The notes beneath the pieces were generated by a model that worked only from the letters and a program-made list of their open reading frames with translations, had not been told where the DNA came from and ran no database searches. 64,000 nucleotides of DNA from Ministeria vibrans ATCC 50519 (lineage: Eukaryota > Opisthokonta > Filasterea): the NCBI GenBank assembly GCA_943704425.1, contig CALSCP010002399.1, positions 1 through 64,000 of the forward strand, in the 5' to 3' direction. The translations under genes were made by a program, and so were the position numbers. The number at the start of each line of letters is the position of its first letter. Position 1 is the first letter of the stretch. Positions 59,301 through 64,000 of this stretch are shown here, in pieces.

Positions 59301-60049
59301 ATGTCGCTGTTGGACGCGCTGATTGGCACTCCCTGGTGGGCGATTGAGACGAGCATTCGTCTGGTGCTGTCGCTCATCGGTTTGGTGTTTGTCATCCCAC
59401 TTGCGATTGTGAGGCTTGTCAGTGAAGGCAAGAGGTCGGTCATGTCACTGGCGGGGCTCTACCAGACGTGTGCCATGGTGAGTGGGACTTGAACTCGCCT
59501 CTCCTCTCCGTTGACTCTCTCTTGTGGTGCGCAGGTGCCGTTCTTTGGGCCAATGCTCTTCTCGTCGCTCATTGGCGTTGTTGCGCCCTACTCGGCTGGA
59601 ATTGGCGCCTACATGCTGGCAGTGGAGCGATCCGGCGTGTGCATTGCGTCTATTCGCGAGCGCCCGTGGCTGAAGAATCCGTTCAACTCGATTCACGCTC
59701 TGGGTATGAATGAGACTGCGCAACACACTCAGAGTCAACGAACGCCTTTTCTTGCGTAGCGCTTGCCAATCTGGGCGAACTTGTAACGGGCTTGGCGGTG
59801 ATGACGCTGCTGGAGAAGCGTCGCAACACGAGCGCTATTGTGACGGGGATCAATACGACGTACTCGAAGAAGGCGCGCGGCACCATTACCGGCTATGCCA
59901 ATGTGACGCTGGAGGTGCCCGAGGACACGCCCGGCGACTACCACCAGTCTGTGGTGGGCGAGCTGAAGAACGCAAAGGGCGAGGTGGTGGCGACGACGAC
60001 GGTGCAGTGGACCTTTCGCGTGAAGGCCAAGAAGGCCAAGAAGGAGTAG
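59301..60049 (+). CDS. DUF4442 / PaaI-like hot-dog thioesterase with N-terminal membrane segment
   Basis: Three exons (59301-59477, 59535-59703, 59760-60049) give 211 residues. A hydrophobic helix (IRLVLSLIGLVFVIPLAIVR) is followed by the hot-dog fold: VAPYSAGIGAYMLAVERSGV, PFNSIHALALANLGELVTGL, then strands VTGINTTYSKKARGTITGYA and KNAKGEVVATTTVQWTFRVK. The N-x-x-G and HALALANLGE region matches the acyl-CoA pocket of DUF4442/PaaI proteins. The C-terminus KAKKAKKE is lysine-rich and could be an ER-retrieval signal. The membrane helix suggests action on lipids at the ER or mitochondrion. Substrate unknown. Confidence 0.8.
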
Positions 60050-60102
60050 TGTGTCAACGTTTGTTTTATTGCATATTACATTTCGTGTGTGAGAGCTGAG
60101 TA

Positions 60103-61520
60103 TTAGGTGGGCAGTGAGCCGGAAGGAGCATCGTAGGGCACCTCGGAGGCGCGTTTGACAACGACATAGTCGGCAGGGAGATTGGGAGCAGTGATAAAAA
60201 GGTCGGAGGTCGAACTGTGGGGGTGCTCGTTGAAGAGATGGTGATTACAGTCGATGGACTGAGAAGAAGAGTTAGGGGCGGTGGAGGCGGGGGAGGGTGA
60301 GGCAGTAGTATTGGCAGTGGTAGTAGTGGTGGTGTTGGTGGTGATGGTAGTGGCGGCGGTGGTGGGTGGGAGTGCGTGGTGGGACGTGGAGGGTGAGGCC
60401 ATATAGACGGGCATGCGAGCTTGGACGCTGATGAGGGAAGGGCCGCTCTGCTGTAACTGGGCAATGGGTCAGTGGGTGAGTGGGCGGGTGAGTGTGTGGA
60501 ACGTACTTGGTTGAGGAAGAGACATAAAGCGTCAAACTCTGCGTGGGTCTGGGTGAGGAAGCCCACACTCATGGTGGGATCCATGCTGCTAAAGGCCATC
60601 TTGACGGGCATATTTGTGTGGTGGATCTGCACGACAAGTGTCGGATCAGTGATCGTTGAGCGGACAGACATTGTGTGTTTGTGTGTGTATCTTTTGGTGT
60701 GTGTGCTTTGTGTGTGTGTGAATGGCGTCCAACGTTGCTTTGTGTGTGATTGTGTGTGGGGGCTTTGTGTGTGATTGTGTGTGGGGGCTTTGTGTGTGAT
60801 TGTGTGCGCTTATGTCTTGTTCACGCTCTCTATTATTGTTACGTCTGAGTTGAACTTTGAGTCAGAGACTGGTACAAACTTTTTGAGCGCGTGGGGGTCA
60901 AAGTAGATAACCCCATCGCCTAAACAGAGAGCAAATCAACTCAATGAACAAGTTTGTTTCGTTCGTACTTTGATATGCGACAAAATACAAAGAGTGCTTG
61001 GGTTTTCCTCCAATGATTCCCACACAAGAACTTTGTTCCAGAAATTTCTATAAAAGTAATGTTTAGTGCTCAAATTTCCACACAAATCTGTTGTGAATGA
61101 GAGGTACTTTTAACAGAGGAATGTAGATTTTGTTGACGGATGAGATGCCAAGACGAACAGGGACAAAAGTCAGTAAAGGACCAACAGATCCAGAAGGAAA
61201 CAGACGCAACACCTGAAAGAATGAGAGGGAGAGAATGAGAATGAGAGACTCGAGAAGAAAGAAATGAGAGAGACAGAATGAGAGGAACATACACAGACCT
61301 AGGATTGAAACTCACTTATATACTGGCAGAATACACAAAAAATGAGAGATATCAAAGAAAGAGAGGAGAGGGGAGGGAAAATTGAGAGTGACACACAGTA
61401 AAGACAGTGAGTGTGACTGTGGGCCTCACCTGGTCCCGGTAGATCACTTGATCGCGTGCCAAATACGCATTGAAGGGCGTCCCTGGCGCGTTTTCGCATC
61501 GCTGTCGATTGATCAACTCA

Positions 61521-61554
<34 letters not shown>

Positions 61555-62610
61555 GTGAGTGGACTCTCCCTCCCTTTCATCTCCTTTCGTACGTGAGCAC
61601 ACGAGCGACAGTCGCCGGCCCAAACCAGTCGCCAATGGCTTTGTCAAAGATGCGTGCGCCCAGTCGGGTCATGCTGTGCACCGAGTAGGGTGTTTCCGGC
61701 GTGTCCTGAAACTCCTTTAGAATCTGTACAGAAGCATCAAAAAAAAAAAAAGAAAAAAACACACAAAATCATATGAGAAACGGATTGGTCGAAAGACAAG
61801 AAGCCCTGCTGTGTCCTCACTTGGATGTAGATGGGGTACATGTCCGATTTTTCCGAGAGCGACGTTTCTCCTGAGCCTATTCGAAAATCTGGCACAACGT
61901 TAAGGGGTCGAGAAACGAATGGTCGATATGAGGCGCTTTGGGGGCTTACCACGGCCAAGGCGACACACCGACATAGCCTGGGCGACCATCATCTGGGCGC
62001 TGCGCAGCGTGCAGCCCCACCCCGAGTCCGACGTGTACGAGGAGCCCTCGAGACGCGGAAAGTCGCGTCGATAAGAGAAAAACAGACGACTCTCAAAGTC
62101 TCGAATGAATTCGTGCACATGCGGCTTTCGGTGGGCCTTCTTCGGCAGACACGGATCTATTGACGCCATATCTAGAGCAAGGCAGGTCGAGCGTTATTTT
62201 TTTTTTTTTCTCCTTCGCGGGAGGACTGAGCACTGTAGTTCAGCTTGCAGGGGGCGCGGGAGGGCGCGGGCGGGCGCAGCGCGTACCGTTCAGGTCGTAT
62301 TTCTCGCCGAGACAGTAGATAGGAGAGTCGCTGAAGGAGGAGAGGGCGCCAGACACTGGAGGAGGGCACAGAGAGAGCGTCAGAAAAGGCACAGTTGATT
62401 GCGTTGCCATTGCGCGACTCGTTTGGGCAAGTCGCTCCTGTCAGTGGTGGCATGGTCCGTACCGTGATGCTTGAGAGAGTAGAATACACCCATGACTTTG
62501 GTTTTCACGTCGTGAACACTCGAGTTTGAGAGTGACGGCGCACCCGTCGAATCGTCCGAGGCGACTCGATCAGCCATGTGGGCGCACCCCCTTGCACAAG
62601 TGCCGTCCAT
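60103..62610 (-). CDS. ATG4: Autophagy cysteine protease ATG4
   Basis: Cleaves the C-terminus of ATG8 precursors and removes lipid from ATG8-PE. Eleven exons (62463-62610, 62287-62355, 61950-62171, 61821-61876, 61593-61723, 61430-61520, 61108-61212, 60969-61047, 60843-60919, 60507-60626, 60103-60456) give 483 residues. The catalytic Cys is in [20 protein letters not shown]. Also [46 protein letters not shown], and the Asp/His pair in YFDPHAL. The C-terminal lobe is [20 protein letters not shown]. After it comes a Thr/Asn-rich low-complexity tail, then [18 protein letters not shown], where YVVV fits a LIR (ATG8-binding) motif. The exon at 60507-60626 begins at GTGCAG; an ATG just upstream (60671) is intronic. 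Confidence 0.94.
60736..60808. repeat. 25-bp minisatellite, about three copies
   Basis: Unit GGCTTTGTGTGTGATTGTGT plus GTGGG, in the ATG4 intron between 60626 and 60843. Copies are nearly identical. Confidence 0.85.
61521..61552. repeat. (CA)n microsatellite
   Basis: About 15 CA units abutting the splice acceptor of ATG4 exon 6; on the minus strand the GT run forms the intron end. Confidence 0.9.
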
Positions 62611-62862
62611 GACTCGTTCTTCACAGGCGCCAAATATCGAGTAGAATTATATTATTAAAATTTTTGTTAATTTGTAAATTGAAAATGTCGAAATTAATGT
62701 CGAAAATCAGATAAGCAACGCCGACACGAAGAACATGTAAAAGAAGTAGTCAACTCAATTACTCAAACAGAAAAAGTATCAATTGCATCAGTATACAGCA
62801 ACTCGAAAGTCGAAAACATGCTAATAAGCCACTCAGTGGGTCGTCCTTAGTCTTTGTCTGGG

Positions 62863-64000
62863 TCAGGGACTCACGTTTGCGGCACTTTTGCAACTTTCGC
62901 TGAGCTTTCGCAGAATCAGCAGCGCGCCCGACTTGTCAATGGTCTGGTTCTTCTTAGGGCAGTCCACATCAAAGACACAGTCCTTGCAGCCGGCAACACA
63001 AGGGCACGAGGCAACGAGCACACACGCACGCCGCAGTGCCTCGTCCATGACATCAAGAGCCGCCAGAGCAACACCCACCTTCCGTGACCTATCGTACACA
63101 AGCAGACGCACGGGACGTGTGCGCAGTGGAGTCTCCGCGGCGCTGACATGCTCGGTGCCCAGATCACCCCGATCACAGTTAAGCAGTGGCAAAAGCATGT
63201 GGACAAGGGCATGTGCCGCGGCGTGGACTGCCAGCTTGATATCGGCAATAGCCTGTGTGCCATCGCCAGAACCCGGTACCTGCAGCAGCTCGCGCTGCCA
63301 CACTGCCGTCACATCCACCCAGGTGGCCGCTGTGTCCACTGTGTACTTAGGCAAGTCCAGCGGCACCGTTTCTATGCGCTCGTTGTTCTGCTTGCGCAGT
63401 CGATGGAAGCCATAGACATGAGTGACGCTGGTGGCGGGTGCATGTGACACAACGCATTGGTGGTACGCCCGCCAGCGCGTCACGGCTCCCACATGGACAT
63501 CGTGCACATCCTGCTGCCGCGTGTAGTATGCCAGGGGACTCGCCTGCCGCGCCCGTGCCACACGCCCCTCCACGTCCAGCGACTCCACAACGTACTCCAC
63601 ACCCCGATTGGCATACACTGCTCCCCTAAAAGACGAAGAAAAAAAAAATCATTTTTTTTGTTCTGATGCTTGGTTGGTGTTTGTTGTTGTTTCAGTTTAC
63701 GGGTACGCCTCAAAAAAGACACGCCATGGCTCGATTTCGTCTAACACTTCGCCACTGGCCGAGTCGAGCACGCGGTAATTGCTTTCGCTGATATCACGCA
63801 GATGAACAGCGCGCGCTGGGTAGGCAACGGCGCGCGTGTCATGCCACAGTCCTGTGCGCGCATCTCGTGCTAGGGCGGGCCCTTCGCTGCGACGGGGCTG
63901 TGCAAGGCGCTCAATCATTGCCGTCAATTGTTTCTCACCACCAAACCAGAGTGCATCACGCTTCAGATCGAGTGGGCGTTCAGCGGCCGCACAGAGTGTA
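62863..64000 (-). CDS. Hrq1-type RecQ-like helicase, C-terminal part with DUF1998 zinc domain, cut by window edge
   Basis: Hrq1 (RECQ4-related) helicases act in DNA crosslink repair. Two exons are visible (63707-64000, continuing off the right edge, and 62863-63625), about 351 residues. The first contains DALWFGGEKQLTAMIERL and RAVHLRDISESNYRVLD. It splices GC|G GGA to give AGAVYANRGVEYVVESLDVE, the SH3-like strand typical of this family. The DUF1998 part has LNCDRGDLGTEH, RLLVYDRSRKVGVALAALD and the zinc-site cysteines CPCVAGCKDCVFDVDC followed by DKSGALLIL. The RecA-like motor lies outside the window. One oddity: the usual DxxPGGxG reads DRSRKVGVA. Confidence 0.85.

Noticed and set aside
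60510-60671. A separate gene starting at ATG 60671
   Set aside because: The sequence after GTGCAG at 60626 is the ATG4 C-terminal lobe and joins YFDPHAL in frame, so this ATG is in an intron.

Overview
This is intron-rich nuclear DNA from a unicellular eukaryote. I can trace 28 protein-coding genes on both strands, two of them cut by the window edges, mostly with short introns of about 50-150 bases. Many introns start GTACG or GTAAG. Intergenic spaces are short and there are many dinucleotide tracts. The set of genes (VHS-UIM-SH3 STAM, PB1/C1 atypical-PKC-like kinase, Rag GTPase, MAEA, CI-MPR) points to an opisthokont or close relative (Obazoa) rather than a plant, ciliate or excavate. That lineage call is an inference. 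All exon models were built by reading splice sites and homology by eye, and each complete model keeps frame from start to stop.

Layout. 1-4.5 kb, minus strand: RagA-type GTPase (cut by the left edge), an Ariadne-like RBR ubiquitin ligase fragment joined in frame to I-BAR-like exons across a dinucleotide repeat, and CFAP20. 4.6-6 kb, plus: polyprenol reductase (SRD5A3-like). 6-9.5 kb, minus: an intronless copper P-type ATPase. 10-11.1 kb, plus: a PRELI/slowmo lipid-transfer protein. 11.3-20 kb, minus: a 2731-residue, 17-repeat cation-independent mannose-6-phosphate-receptor-like protein. 20-21 kb, plus: PDE6D. 21-23 kb, minus: glutaryl-CoA dehydrogenase. 23.4-24.5 kb: a small armadillo-like gene. 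24.5-27.6 kb, plus: NDUFS1. 28.3-30.7 kb, plus: a cyclin. 30.8-32.4 kb, minus: a membrane-anchored filamin-repeat protein. 33.9-35.9 kb, plus: an ELO fatty-acid elongase. 36.3-40.6 kb, minus: a secretory GBP-like large GTPase with a glycine-rich collagen-like segment. 41.4-44 kb, minus: a dual-specificity phosphatase and a coiled-coil protein. 44.1-46 kb, plus: STAM. 46-49 kb, minus: a secreted esterase and proteasome subunit alpha 4. 49-50 kb, plus: GDT1/TMEM165. 50-52 kb, minus: a TLDc protein. 52-53.7 kb, plus: MAEA. 53.7-57.3 kb, minus: a PB1-C1-C1-kinase. 57.6-60 kb: OST4, a small membrane protein and a DUF4442 hot-dog protein. 60-62.6 kb, minus: ATG4. 62.9 kb to the right edge, minus: an Hrq1-type helicase.

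The genes are unrelated housekeeping neighbours rather than one pathway, but several serve the endomembrane and lysosome system: the MPR-like receptor, STAM (ESCRT-0), Rag (lysosomal nutrient sensing), ATG4, OST4 and polyprenol reductase (N-glycosylation), and GDT1 (Golgi Mn/Ca). The two most unusual items are the 17-repeat MPR-like receptor, in which 12 repeats appear to keep the mannose-6-phosphate contact residues and whose tail ends in a DxxLL sorting signal, and the GBP-like GTPase, which carries a signal peptide and many glycosylation sequons and so appears to be lumenal or secreted.
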